This document shows, piece after piece, positions 30,473 through 49,324 of a DNA stretch of 64,000 nucleotides. The DNA is taken from assembly GCA_025094145.1 (NCBI GenBank), contig JALLLS010000047.1, positions 124,001-188,000 of the forward strand, written 5' to 3'. How positions within the stretch are numbered: the first letter of the stretch is position 1; each line of letters begins with the position of its first letter. A program made the position numbers and the translations under genes. The notes under the pieces were generated by a model. That model was not told the origin of the DNA, did no database searches, and saw nothing but the letters and a program-made list of their open reading frames with translations. This stretch comes from Spinellus fusiger (Eukaryota; Mucoromycota; Mucoromycetes; Mucorales; Phycomycetaceae).

Positions 30473-33025
30473 ATGGTAAGTTATTCTATAGCATGCTTTC
30501 TTGGGTCATTCACCGCTTGTTTAAAAGGCAGGAGCACTTGAGAACGCACAGAATGGAATGCGTAAAATTAGAGACCACGAGCGTGAGTCCGACTTTGGTG
30601 CCATTTACTCTGTGTCTGGTCCCGGTAAGCTTATTCTCAATTCTAGAGTTCTATGTAGAGCAGCAGAAAGAAGAAGAACCCATAGTCATAGCCTATACTA
30701 TGAAGCCCACACTCACACTAACATTCTCTCTTTTCTTTTCCTAGTGGTGGTGGCCGAGAATATGTATGGTTCTGCCATGTACGAACTGGTATGCTTCTAG
30801 TATAGGGTGTAGTCGAGTGGGATATTCTATCTATGGACATTGGACTGACGCTGTGCTTCTACCAGGTGCGTGTAGGACACAATGAGTTGGTGGGTGAAGT
30901 TATTCGTATCGATGGCGACAAGACCACCATCCAGGTCTACGAAGAAACAGGTGGTCTTACTGTAGGTGACCCTGTATTAAGATCTGGCAAGCCTTTGTCT
31001 GTTGAACTTGGCCCTGGTAAATATAAAATAAACAAACCCACCCACTCTCAGTATCAGACTAACATTCTGTGTTTATTCTCATGTCAGGTCTTATGTCCAA
31101 CATTTACGATGGTATCCAACGTCCTCTCAAAGCCATTCAAGATGTCTCTCAGAGTATCTATATTCCCCGTGGTATTTCTACTCCTGCCCTGGACAAGGCC
31201 TTTGTCTGGGACTTTGAGCCTATCAACTTTGACGTGAGCATATGCTATTGTGTTCTATGCATTGTTTTATTAACTCTTGTTGTTTAGGTAGGAGACCACA
31301 TCACAGGCGGTGATATTTATGGCAAGGTCTGGGAAAACTCCTTGGTGTCTAACCACAGTATCATGCTCCCTCCCAAGGCCCGTGGTACTATCACCTACAT
31401 TGCACCCAAGGGTCAATATACCATTGAAGTAAGATTATCTAGTGTTCGACTGATGAACTCATCCAGGGCCATAGGATGTTGTGCTTGAGACCGAGTTTGA
31501 TGGTGAAAAGACAGAACACACCATGTTGCAATTGTGGCCTGTTCGTTCTCCTCGTCCTGTTGCTGAAAAGTTGACTGCCAACCATCCTCTGCTGACAGGC
31601 CAGCGTGTCTTGGATTCCTTGTTCCCTTGTGTCCAGGGTGGTACTACTGCTATTCCAGGTGCCTTTGGTTGTGGCAAGACTGTCATTTCTCAGTCACTCT
31701 CCAAGTACTCCAACTCTGATATTATTATCTATGTTGGTTGTGGTGAGCGTGGTAATGAGATGGCTGAAGTTTTGATGGACTTCCCTGAGGTATATGCTCT
31801 ACTAGCCCACGGTGCTATTGTCTTCTCTACTAACACAAAAGCAACTATTGTCTGCTTATTAGCTTTCTATTGAGATTGAGGGTCGTAAAGAGTCTATTAT
31901 GAAGCGTACAACATTGGTGGCCAACACTTCCAACATGCCTGTCGCTGCTCGTGAGGCCTCCATCTACACTGGTATTACTCTGTCCGAGTACTTCCGTGAT
32001 CAGGGCAAAAACGTAGCCATGATGGCCGATTCTACCTCTCGCTGGGCTGAGGCCTTGCGTGAAATTTCAGGTCGTCTTGCAGAAATGCCTGCAGGTAAGA
32101 AACATTGGCCGACCCTTCATAGGACTCACTGCATTATCATCAGATTCCGGTTATCCTGCTTATCTTGGTGCACGTCTTGCCTCTTTCTATGAGCGTGCTG
32201 GTAAGACCACCTGTCTGGGCAATCCTTCCCGTGAAGGAAGTGTTACTGTTGTGGGAGCGTAAGTGAGCCATTGGGAGATGCATCTTTTCTTACCTCTTTA
32301 TCAGTGTCTCCCCTCCTGGTGGTGATTTCTCTGACCCTGTTACTACCTCTACTCTTGGTATTGTCCAGGTGTTCTGGGGTTTGGATAAGAAGTTAGCCCA
32401 GCGCAAGCATTTCCCCTCTGTGAACTGGAGTTTGAGTTACTCCAAGTACATGAAGGTGCTTGAGCCCTACTATGAGCAGTCTGATCCCGAGTACATTTCT
32501 CTCCGTGACAAGTGCAAGGAGATCCTGCAAATGGAGGAGAACTTGTCTGAGATTGTCCAGCTTGTTGGCAAAGTAAGTGATAGTGCAAGTCATCCAGTGA
32601 GTAATCCAAAACACAGTCTGGTTTGAACGAGACAGACAAGATTACCCTTGATCTTGCCCAGATCATCAAGGATGATTTCTTGCAGCAGAATGGCTACAGT
32701 AACTACGATCGTTTCTGTCCCTTTTACAAGACAACTTGGATGTTGCGCAACTTGATTGGATTCTACACTCAGGCCACACACACGGTAGAGGCTTCCAATG
32801 GCCAGATCTCCTGGTCCAAGATCAGAGAAGCCATGAGCGACTTGATTTACAAGTTGTCTTCTATGAAGTTCGAGGTGAGTTGATGGCATTCAATTATAAA
32901 GATATGGGGAAGATATCTGATAGGCTGTTGATTAGGATCCTGCTGAGGGTGAGTCTGTGTTGGTCGAGAAGTACGCTGCTCTCCAGAAAGAGATTGAGAA
33001 CAAATTCCGTGATTTTGAAGTATAA
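30473..33025 (+). CDS. VMA1: V-type proton ATPase catalytic subunit A
   Basis: Subunit A hydrolyses ATP in the V1 head and drives proton pumping into vacuoles and endomembranes. Twelve exons: 30473-30475, 30528-30624, 30745-30788, 30866-31016, 31088-31233, 31288-31428, 31475-31789, 31863-32094, 32144-32258, 32305-32572, 32617-32874, 32936-33025. They total 1860 nt, 619 residues, the usual family length. The Walker A motif is GAFGCGKT (exon 7). Other family blocks: IYSVSGP (exon 2), [18 protein letters not shown] (exon 4), [15 protein letters not shown] and [18 protein letters not shown] (exon 8). The first coding exon is only the ATG, joined to GCAGGAGCACTTGAG (AGALE). No intein interrupts the Walker region, unlike yeast VMA1. 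All splice sites used are GT-AG and keep the frame, so the gene appears functional. The Fanzor-2 element ends about 217 bp upstream of the ATG. Confidence 0.97.
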
Positions 33026-33928
33026 TTCTTTTTCTCTGCTATTTTCCCTGCTCTCTCTCTCTCTCTCTCTATAAATCTCCAAATGTCTTCTTCATTTTGT
33101 CTTTCTGTCTTTCTTGTAAAGAAGTATGTACAAGAGACAATAATGATCTTTTCATTGTCATTTTCTGTTCCCTTCTCTTTCCACTGTCTGGATGTGAACA
33201 AGAAAAGTAAAAAGCAAATGTACAGAGTATACATCCCTCTCAGCCTACTTATCTCATCAATGGATAAAAACAAGCCATTCAAAATTCATCCACGCACACT
33301 TGTCCGCCTCTGCAACATTACATCTGCTCATGAAAAATAACATTAAAAAAATAGCGTAGGGACCTAAAAATTTTACCTACAAAAAAGAAATGTTTTTCAC
33401 CTGTCCTTTTAGTGCAAGGAAACGTAAAGCTCGTTTCGTACACTTCTTTCTTTTTTTTCCCCCTAAAGAAAGAAGAGAAGAGGAAAAAAGAAAAGAAGAG
33501 AAAAACATTCTACACTACAAAAAACAACACGCAACACACAATACACAATATACAATACACACTGTACTATACTGTACTGTACTGTAGTGTCCTCTATCTC
33601 ACTCCACTGCACCCCACACCCCTCACTGACAAAGAGTGCAGGAGACACAGTGTACAATCGAGTGGCTGCTCCAATTTTCCTGTATTATTTACACCTTTGG
33701 TAAAGTACTCATGTCATCATTAACACCATCATCAAGGGATGGTGTTCTTGGGAGAATAAACAGTCATTAACAGAGTGTTTAGACCTAAAGAACTCGTTGG
33801 CGGACAAAAAAAAAGAACACCTTTTTTTTTCTCTTTTATATCTATATATCTTTATATATCTTTATATATCTTTATATCTTTATATTTATATATTCACAAC
33901 AGCACACCCATACTTTTTCTTTTCTTTT
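33026..33928. other. intergenic between VMA1 and the CHD gene
   Basis: Contains CT microsatellite just after the VMA1 stop, an AC/TGTACT-rich low-complexity stretch (33520-33590) and TATATCTT-type repeats (33838-33890) shortly before the CHD start. No gene seen. Confidence 0.6.
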
Positions 33929-40288
<6,360 letters not shown>

Positions 40289-40289
40289 A

Positions 40290-40640
40290 ATATTCTTATG
40301 ATTGGCTGACATGTTTTAAAAGGCCTGTTTGCTGTGTAAATAGTGTATCTCAAACTATTTGTCTATTAGCATTGATTATTGACTTTGCAATTAAACGCTA
40401 TAAAGTTAGATATAAAAGGAAGAAATAAAGTTGTTATTGTAACTCAGTCACTGGACTTACTCTGATGTGTTATCCTTAAGCCCATAGTGTTTGCAGTATA
40501 ACACTGTTTGAAAGTGTGTTTATTACAGAACCTATAAAGTCAACTCTAGCCATCATTGTCTATAAAATAGAGCCAACTTGAATTGTGTTAAGAACAGTAT
40601 AGTCATTCATTGACTGAAGATCCATCATCACTTCAAATGT
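40290..40640. repeat. dispersed repeat abutting the CHD stop codon
   Basis: Inverse of 21070-21480, the right interior of the 9-kb transposon. It starts within a few bases of the CHD stop codon, so the 3' UTR of the CHD gene is probably transposon-derived. Terminal inverted repeats are not visible here. Confidence 0.65.
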
Positions 40641-41100
40641 CTCATTGTAACTGGTATTAACAATAGTAGTTGATGAGAACTAAGTGTTGTTTCTCATACT
40701 ATTCTTTATAAACAAGTCAAATAGAGTGTGAATTTTTTGACTATATTCTTTATAAATATATATATATATCACAGAAACTAGTTATTTAACATTGAATCAC
40801 TTGTCAATTTGAATATAACTAAGCAAGTTAATGCACAATTACACATTCAATAAAAGAAAATAATAAATTGGAAGCCAGCAAACATTGGGTTTTAAACACC
40901 TTTCTATAAAAAGCAACTATTCTTATTATGTAACAAGAAGGTGGAATCCCTGATTAAAAGTCAGGACAGTTCTTGGGTGTATTAGTCTTTGTTGATAGCA
41001 CTGTAAACTAAGACAAATACATCACTATTTTAGTTGGTAAGTTCCATCTTTGGTAAGTCGAATTGAACTATAAAGAAGAGAAGTGATTTTATTTCACAAG
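40641..41100. other. intergenic, no gene seen
   Basis: AT-rich, with a short TATATATATA run near 40757. No frame of note. Confidence 0.5.
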
Positions 41101-41583
41101 AAGATAGTGATAGCTGTCATACTAGGGCCTATACTAGATGGTGAAAAGAGACATATCAAATTAGGGTGCTTTGATGAATGGCCCACACATAGTCCTGACT
41201 TGAAATCAACTGAATACGTCTGGTGTGCTTTGAAAAGACGAATTAAATAAGGAAAGGTATCTATTACCAATGTATAAAGCTTGAAGGCTCTAATTGCAGA
41301 GAAATGGGAGTGAGTTAGTGTTGAACTTGCATAATAATAAATTCAGAGTATGACAGATAGATGTCATACAGTCATTGATGGCAAAGGAGGCCATACAAAA
41401 TATTAATTGTATCATTATCATTATATTTTCAATGAATGAAATATGTTAAGCCTTGATATGCTTAAGCTTGAATCTTCTAAATCAAATATGATCTGTTTTA
41501 TTTAATGTTGACCATGTTCGATTTATTTCGTCTTAATATTTATTTTCAAAAGTATTCAATTCTGTTGAGTGTGGCTGTATTCA
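41101..41583 (+). mobile_element. Tc1/mariner relic, family 2 (3' part)
   Basis: The translated region around 41190-41400 gives WPTHSPDLKSTEYVWCALKR, the catalytic-Glu block of Tc1 transposases, then decayed sequence ending in a GGHTKY-like tail (near 41400). The 3' terminus GAGTGTGGCTGTA (about 41569-41581) matches that of the relic at 47.4-48.2 kb. Stops are frequent; no intact frame. Confidence 0.7.
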
Positions 41584-41662
41584 TACTTTATTGAACAAGT
41601 AGGTTCATCCTAATTATATACCCAATAAACTTTTTTTGAGTGAACCATCTTCAAAATAAACA

Positions 41663-43000
41663 TACAATCTGTTATTGGATGTGGCCATTTGCACAAAAGT
41701 CATTGTAACTGTCCAAATAATGATAGAAACCAAACAGAAGGTAGTGACATTGTAACTATCCAAATAATAATAGCAGCTTACTGCAAAGAATAGGTGAGAT
41801 GAATCAGTCACACAATTCTATGAGCTAAGCACTTCCTTCTTCCTACAGGACAGTTAGGTTGGGATATGAATGTGTTCAGTCAATGACCAAAATATCAAGA
41901 TAAGCATACTAAAACACTACTGCTTAAGGTTGATATACAGAAAAAGAAATCACTTGCATTCATTCCGAAACCTCTTTCATTAGTAGGTGTATCTTTTAGT
42001 GGGTTTTTTTTTAAGTTCTTCTATCTGTAATAATCATTAGAATAAAAGAATAAGAAAGAGGTTGAATAAGAAAGAGCAGAGTGAGTTGTACGTTAACTAA
42101 ACATATACTGTTGGGCCTAAGAAGCCATTAACGACACTATTATATCAATAGATGATAAATAGTAACTGACACTATTCAATGTTGCTAATAAAATAACTAT
42201 TTATTTCCTCTTTCTTATTGTATTTCTATTTATTCTTTTTGAACTAAAGATGATATACAGTCAGCAAGATACAAATGAAAGAAAAAAGATACAGTATGTT
42301 TATAGAATCAACCTAGAGTTCTTACATGTATTTGCTTTTTATATAAGACTGATGAAGAGCCAATAGCAAGTTCTTCATCTGAGAATCCTACCAGAGTAAT
42401 GAAAATAAAGGGAAAAGACATGTGGAGGATGTTGAAGAAAGAAGGATTCAAACTCTATCTTATCAATAAATTTAGAACATCGAGCCTGTGTCCTGAGTGC
42501 AATTACTCACCTTTGGAAACATTTAAACATGTCAAGAACCTCAGGCCCTATCAACAAACAAAAATGCCCAAAGTTAAATGTCATGGTCTTCTGAGGTCAT
42601 TTCTTCTTAATTATATATATATATATAAAGACTTATCTTTCTCCCTTCAAATAGGTGTTCAAACCAGAATTGTATGAAAGACAAGACATTGAGGCTTTGA
42701 GAATCGTGATCTGGCTGCTACATCGAACTTTGGACATAGTCTGTTGTCTCCAAGGGAAAATGGTAGCCACCTATAGCGCTCTTGTAAATAGAACAAAAGA
42801 AAATATGACTCCAAAGATACAACTAGAACCAAGAAAAGGTCCAGGCCTTCTGGTTCATCCCATACTACTCCTTCTCCAGTTATCGCTGGAGCCTCAGTTA
42901 ACTAACTGATGGAAACCCATGATACTAGTCAACTATCTAGAGAATAATCAAGTGTATTTTATTCAATCTTGTCATGAAAAAGATATTATAATGTCTAGTA
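41663..43000 (+). mobile_element. repeat carrying the 3' part of Fanzor-3
   Basis: 41663-41975 is a near-identical direct repeat of 54917-55230, and further homologous blocks (42130-42240 and 42835-43000) match 55300-55550. The copy here holds about 600 extra bases (42240-42835) containing a Fanzor C-terminus; the other copy lacks them. It is therefore a Fanzor-bearing mobile element with its deletion derivative elsewhere. The left boundary is TACA(A/G)TCTGTTATTGG; the right boundary is near TCTAGT. I see no inverted repeat between the two ends. Confidence 0.65.
42350..42905 (+). pseudogene. Fanzor-3 C-terminal fragment, different subfamily
   Basis: This fragment begins in frame around 42350 and reads GKDMWRMLKKEGFKLYLINK, then FRTSSLCPECN (zinc Cys codons 42489-42500) and KVKCHGLLR. 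After a GT-AG intron (about 42595-42655) it continues CSNQNCMKDKTLRL. A one-base frameshift near 42710 precedes RuvC-III NRDLAATSNF (Asp codon 42718-42720). The frame then decays; a tail PSPVIAGASVN ends at TAA 42903-42905. The F-R-T-S-x2-C-x2-C ... C-H-G-L-L-R-C ... N-R-D-L arrangement is the Fanzor zinc-ribbon/RuvC-III module. It is clearly a different subfamily from Fanzor-1 and -2 (CHTYN...NRDVNAS). RuvC-I and N-terminal domains are absent. Confidence 0.78.
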
Positions 43001-43197
43001 CAAAACCACTTAAATCTCAAAGTACACGCTACCACAAACACAAAAAGCCTTTCCAAAACAGAGTCACTTCTTTATCATCATTGTCAGCATTAGAGACGCG
43101 AATAAATAACGAGAATATATCTCATAACTCTTCATATTCCTCTTCTATTTCTTCTGATTCTGATGAAAAATCCAGTTATTCTTCTACTAACATGTAA
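42991..43197 (+). CDS. doubtful Ser-rich frame, possible first exon of the next gene
   Basis: A 68-codon frame from ATG 42991, rich in Ser and Asp/Glu toward the end (SSSISSDSDEKSSY). Its start lies inside the last bases of the Fanzor-3 repeat. It could be an upstream exon of the gene at 43414 (a GTAATAT donor candidate at about 43196), or a chance frame. No function is claimed. Confidence 0.25.
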   Translation: MSSTKPLKSQSTRYHKHKKPFQNRVTSLSSLSALETRINNENISHNSSYSSSISSDSDEKSSYSSTNM

Positions 43198-43413
43198 TAT
43201 ATATTTGTTTAATTTAATTCTAGCGTCTCTATTTAAAGGAACAAAAAGAAAAAGAGAAATATATCTATTGCCTTTGTCTTGGCAAACTTATTTATTCTCT
43301 TTTTACGGCCACTGAATTTTCATTCTTTTTATCTTTCTATAACACGTGACTTACACTTGACAGATACTCCAAATTACAAAAGAAATCATCTTAAGACTAC
43401 TTGACATTCATTC

Positions 43414-46400
43414 ATGTTGCTTACATCAATAACTAATAATGACATACTCTCAAATAGCAACAGAGATCTTTCTGAAATTATAATGGCACAGCATAATAAT
43501 GTAACTTTTGTGAGCGACAATAAATGCACTATTACTGCTATAGTAGACAATTTGATAAAGAAGGTACACATACGCTTTATATTCTCATTATTATCAGTAA
43601 CACTTCTTTTTACCTTTAAAATAATAACAACAACAACAATAATAATAATAACTCTATTTCAAAAGACCTGGACGTTGCCCCAACCCATAAGACAACTTAT
43701 CATCTGTCCCGAGTCTTATCAAAATCAACATGTGTGTATATTAGCAAGAAGTGAGAATCAAGTATGGCATGTGGAGCTTCCTACTTCAGTAGCATTAGAC
43801 GAGTAAGCATAGCAGAATGCACTCTATTATATTCTTTCAATGTACTATGGATCTTAATCGTATTATGTTTTTATTTTCAATTCTTTCTGTGCATCAGTAG
43901 CTTTCGACAAGAGACCAAAAGACCCCGTCTAGAGAGAGATCAAGAAGTTATTTTACTATTGTCCAGTGCAAGTATAGTTTATATTATACTCGTTAATATG
44001 TTTAATCAGTAGTATTAACTAATAGAAATTATGCAGGATGAACTGAGATTCATATGTTCTTCAGGATCTTACCAAAAAGCAGGATTTTATTGTGTTCTCC
44101 ATGGACACACCATGCTATTTTACGATTTAGATACTAGGAAAATAGAAGAAAAAATTCATTCTTCCTGGGGAACTACAAGCTCAGAACCCTGTATAATAAC
44201 AGCCTGCTGTCATGGTAAATAACATGGATTGATAATAGGGTCGTCAGAGTTAAGTCGGTATTCATTTGTTCAGTTGTTCTTGACAGTGCCTCCAAAAAAT
44301 CTCTTGATACAACACTAGCAGCCTATCTAGATGTTAAAGCGTAAGTGGAATAACACTCGTTTGTCGAGTCGTTATGAAATATTCACAAAACAAGAATATA
44401 AAATATTCAATTGTAGGCAACAGAGTATGTTATTTGGAATTTCCAATGAAAGTATATACTTGAGGTCTCTAGAAGATCCACCACACCAAGATCATATAAT
44501 ATCAAATATGAACGTAAGTAAATAAAGAAGAGAAAGAGGAAGAAGAAGAAAAAAGACTTTTTCTATCATCATGATAGTTGCATAGTTAAAAGAGTTAACT
44601 TAATAAGTTCTACAGGGCGAAGGATTTCTTAAATCAATCCATCTATTGAGACTGAACCATCTAAATACCTATGAAAATCCCATCAAAGCTTACAATGCAA
44701 TTGCTTTTATGAGGCAAGACAGTGCAACACACGATTCTACACTTTATTAGACTTTCTTATCATGCTCATGTTTAGATCCAAAAACACAATGCAATTATAC
44801 TCATCCATAATCAAAGATGGAAAGACCATTGTTGCTTCTCAAGAGTATTTATTGCCTTCTCCTGTAATTAACTCAATCTCCATCAAGGTAAAAGAAATGT
44901 ATAGGTATATAAACTGACTCCAATTTCTTATACTGATCTTATTTATGTATTTAGGAGGATTCCATATTGTATTGTGCTAAAGATAGACAACTATACTGTA
45001 TCAGTTTCATCCCAAAAGATCAAGGTATTCGTTCAATTACTATTCACCAAAACTCTGATTCTTATGGATGCGAACAACTTCTCAACAGACAAACAAAAGT
45101 CTACAGACAACAGTCTCTCTGTAGAAATAACATGTTTAGACAGTTTTAAAAACATTATTCAAGTCTGCTCCATTGAGAATGAAAAAGGAGTTTTTCTTAA
45201 ATTATTACAAGGGGATGGTGTCTTGGTAACTGCACAAGTAAATCTCAGGTAATTATACCAATATTATAGGAGATACTATGTATTATGACTTATGCTCTAG
45301 TAGTCCAACATCTTCTGTTTTTGACAATAGTCCATCTGCTCTCAAGGCACATATCCAAGCAACACTAAAAGAGTTAGCAAGATGTGAACAGTTGGCCAAA
45401 AAAATAGAAATAGAGCAACAGGTAATCTTGTTTTCTCTTCTTTATTTAACTCTCTTCTTCGTCTCTTATATCATTTACCTATTGCTAGTTAATTGATGAA
45501 CGTTTGAAAAGAAAGAACACACTACTTTACTCTTTAAAAACTTCGAGACAGCTCAAAGGCACACCCAAAGAGTTTCGTTGTGAAATCAAGCCTATCCTTA
45601 TAGAAAAACCAGTCCGAGAGATGACCTTTGTGAACATGATGCTACGTGTCACTATAAAGGTCCATCAACACATGGACTGGAGTAACTGGAAATGTAAATA
45701 TCTTTCTTCTTATTTTTGTTGTTGTTGTTGTTGTTGAAAATATTAAGTGAGGCTAATTTCATTTGTATCAAGTACATATTGATCTTAACCACCAACGTAC
45801 TTTATATCAAGAAATAATATCACTGAAAGGTGAAATAAAAGAATCTATCTATGGATCAACAATAAGCAGATCTCTTCACGGACTTACTGGTCTAAATGAG
45901 TGGTAAGGGAGAGTCAAAAAGCATGTATGTTTATATAAACTTTATGGACGTGTCTAGGTATTGTGATATTCCATTAGAAGCTAAGCATTCAAAACTTCCT
46001 CTTGAAGTCTATTCGAGCCTATCACTTTCACAATCAATTGAAGAGATAGATACTGATTATGGTAATTGACATTTTTCTATTATATCATTCTATCAATTGA
46101 CTAATACTAGCTATTTAAATTGATAGAAAACCCAATTGTGTTTCCTATATCACAAGTTTCTATTGATGAATTACACTTTGCCGTGCCTTGCAGCAGTGTA
46201 ATGCTATCAAGTATAAAATCCTTTGGAATTCAGTCAGTGACAGAACGCTTGCAGGATGCATACACTCGAGAGATTCTTGAAGACAGATCAGGAAGATTTA
46301 TATATTCAAAACTGAATAAGCTTTGTTTTTCTACCAAAAATCCAACAGTAAGCAAAATGTCTTTCATTATTCATGCAACTTCTCAAGTCGTATTTAAATG

Positions 46401-47224
46401 ATGTACCGATTTTAGAAAAGCCTTGACAAAAAACTAAAGTGTCAATCAATATGGAACAGCTCCAATATTTATTTTAAAGTATTTATCAAAGACGGTGATG
46501 ATCCAGATCATATTTATCGTAAGATACTCTCTTCCCTGTTACAAGAAGGAAGAACAGAGTGAGTGATGTTTCCCATCTTATTTTCAATAGTAAATAATAT
46601 AATATTATATTTAAATTAGGAATGCTATAAGATGTTTGCTAGAAAGTGCTGAAAAGGCATATTTTACTCTTGCATTGCATCCTAACTTTCCAGTTGAATT
46701 ACTATTATTAAAAGGTACAGAAAATATTTTCTCATTTTTTTATATTACTATCAAAGATATCATCTATCAACCCAATTTCAATTTCAATTTCAAATATAAT
46801 AACAATAACTATAACTATAGAAGAGGCAAAATCCAGTCAAGAACTCATCGTTCTATTAACAATCAACTGTTACAGCAGCTATGTTTTATTCAAAGTAAAA
46901 GCTGCTCTTCTAGCAAGACTACACAATCACTTGGTTGAACCCAATCTGGCAGTAGCGGAATCTCAAGGTAATGGTCATTAGTCTAGGCTGTTCGATCATT
47001 CATCTACTTTTTTTTTTACTCTTAAAGACACCCAGGATTCTATTACTTATCTGGCAAAACTTCACCGCGATTTGGTTTCTTCTTATCAGAAACTTGAAGA
47101 AGCATACCAAGAAAGTAATGAGCATGAAGAAGGAGTATGGGAATATCTAGCCGATACCATGAATATAATCCATAAGATACATGCTGCCAGGCCAATAGAA
47201 GGGGTGTCTTTCAGAATAACTTGA
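43414..47224 (+). CDS. unrecognised multi-exon protein, possible beta-propeller plus coiled coil
   Basis: I do not recognise this gene. In-frame GT-AG joins can be followed through roughly 15 exons, giving perhaps 850-950 residues. The first half is made of short beta-rich repeats (for example RFICSSGSYQKAGFYCVLHG, then GHTMLFYDLDTR, QQSMLFGISNESIYLRSLED), as in a propeller. A helical stretch follows (LKAHIQATLKELARCEQLAK, 45340-45420, continuing LIDERLKRKNTLLYSLKTSR). Next is a beta-rich domain (FRCEIKPILIEKPVREMTFV; VHIDLNHQRTLYQEIISLKG; IVFPISQVSIDELHFAVPCS). A helical C-terminus (AKLHRDLVSSYQKLEEAYQE) ends at TGA 47222-47224. Propeller, coiled coil, then beta domain is the order known in FANCB/FAAP100-type Fanconi proteins and in BBS proteins; I see no specific motif for either. 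Start ATG 43414 is chosen as the first in a frame that splices on. Confidence 0.6.
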
Positions 47225-47395
47225 GTGGAGTACAATAAACACTTCTAATAAAGATGTGTTACAAAGCATATGAAATTGTATAATGATAAATGATACTTCC
47301 ACCTGTATTATTATTTTTACATTTTTTAGTGATATATTTATAAAGTGATGGGGCAAAAGTAATTCCTTTTTAAATTCTGGACTATTTTCTCTCTC
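47225..47395. other. short gap, no gene
   Basis: AT-rich spacer between the unknown gene and a Tc1 relic; ends in a CT microsatellite (47390-47402). Confidence 0.5.
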
Positions 47396-48217
47396 TCTCT
47401 CTCATATTTGATTCATTCAACGCTGTAAACATATTTTCTAGAATTCCTGAAATATATAGAAAATAGATTAGCATAGAGACTTGTTCAACCATCCTACATG
47501 AGGTGCTAAACATGAACACCGCCACGACCGATGTATCTCGTTTATTTAACATGCCTCTTTCCAATGTGGAAGACACAATGGAACACTTCAAAGGGACAGG
47601 CTTAGTGGTGCCTTGACCCATGAGTGTCTAGAAGAGAGATTTCAATGACAGAGCCTTCTGATGGCTGTGTAAAATTTTCTTGGTTGAGTCCCATCAGACT
47701 AGGAAAGTAATCATAGAGAGCATGGCCATCAAGGTATCAATAGGTATTTTGAAGAGATGTCTTGATGAAATGGGCTTCTTTTTCATTCAATCTAGTGGTG
47801 AAGCCTCTACTGGCCCACACAAAGTCCTGACTTGAACCCAATTGAACACATCTGGTGGGCCTTGGAAAGACGATTTGAGGAAAGAAGGGTATCTATTACC
47901 AATATAGAAAGTTTGAAGGTTCTACTTGCAGAAGAGTAGGAGAGGGTTGGTGTTAAAATTGTATAACGATGAGTTCAAAGTATGACAGATAGACACTAGA
48001 CAGCTATTGATGCCAAAGGAGGCCATACAAAGTATTAACTGTATTATTACTATTCTATTTTCTATAATTAAAAATATTAAGCTTTGTTGAGCTTAATTTT
48101 GAAGCCTCTATATCAAATGTAAAGTGTTTTATTTAATGTTGAACATCTAAACATTTCGTCCTGATATTCATTTTCAAAAGTATTTAATTCAGTTGAGTGT
48201 GGCTGTATTGTCTTTTA
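47396..48217 (+). mobile_element. Tc1/mariner relic, family 2, longer copy
   Basis: Broken frames give an N-terminal helix-turn-helix block (SRLFNMPLSNVEDTMEHFKG, about 47535-47600) and the catalytic-Glu block WPTQSPDLNPIEHIWWALER (about 47800-47860), with a GGHTKY end near 48030. The 3' terminus GAGTGTGGCTGTA (about 48198-48210) matches 41569-41581. The middle, including the first two catalytic residues, is deleted or unrecognisable. Confidence 0.78.
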
Positions 48218-49300
48218 TATTTCTCATTTGGGCTCCTGTCGTCTTTGGCTTCAACCAAAGGAAATCCCGGACAGTTCAAAGAGTAAATAAAGTCTGATAT
48301 TTACTGATGGGTTTTATCTAATTTTTTTTTACTTTTCTAATTCATACTATCTACTTATAAAAAGCTATGGAAGGCCCCCTCTTACTAAAGTATCATCTCT
48401 TAGACATACGCTCTGCTACTAACTCTCCTTCTACCCTATAGTTCTTTTTAGGTAGTCGGTATTTCTATTGACGGAGATTACCGATATCTATTTAAGGCAA
48501 GTAATTGTCCGACACTCCCTACAAAAAATTGCAATACAGACACGTCATCTATTTTTTAAATACCGCACAACAGTTTGTGATATAAGTAAATCGGTTGGGC
48601 CATTGTAGGACCTCTGGCAGACACGTTGGACTTTGAAAAGGTTGGCTAATGGCTCCGACGTGTACACACAAGTGTAGACATGGGGGATGTCTTGGTCTGT
48701 GCGAGATATAAAGAAGGAGCAAAGTGTATAATTCCACCTAGGAAAAAAAAAAGAGCGTATGGGATTTACTGGAGATCAAAGACGCAATAATACAAAGGAA
48801 GGAAAAAAAGAACATGATGAAAATAGGATAAACACAAGTATCAGACTTCATCTATTACTTAGAGTCTATAGTACCCGATCTTAGTGTTGAGAATGTTGAG
48901 GAGTTTAGCCCACACAACCCAAGAGACATTGCTATTGCAAAATTAGATTATTCTAACATGGTCTAAAAAATATACAAGTGGTTGTAATTATTGTAGTATA
49001 GATCTTTAAGAAATAAAACTCTTTTATTATTATTACCAAATATACATCTTGTCCCTGGTCGTTCCTGAACAGTGGAATACTAATTATTTTCTTGAATGAA
49101 AACCTTTTTATTATTATTCTTACTATTAAAAGTAGACAAGTACTAGTGAGATTCTTGTTTTTTATTTAACATCGGTGACGTTGGTTATTTTCTATTTACA
49201 AGTGACTCATTGACGACTTTCCCATCTTACATATCAAATAAAATCTCAATTAAGAAAACACATACCCTCAAGGAATCATTAAGTTCCTTTTTTATATGAA
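48218..49300. other. intergenic, no gene seen
   Basis: A 62-residue minus-strand frame at 48549-48737 has no motif. Otherwise AT-rich without structure I can name. Confidence 0.45.
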
Positions 49301-49324
49301 AGACTTAATGTAGGAGGTTTTTTT

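Noticed and set aside
31475..31789. Intein in VMA1
   Set aside because: The Walker A exon runs straight through GAFGCGKT with no insertion, and the total length is 619 residues.
33797..33928. Upstream extension of the CHD frame (ADKKKEHLFFSLLYLYIF region)
   Set aside because: It is low-complexity TATATCTT repeat with no ATG start; the first ATG at 33929 opens the natural N-terminus.
41614..41811. Minus-strand 65-residue frame
   Set aside because: Lies across the boundary of the Fanzor-3 repeat and is not conserved as a frame in the second copy.
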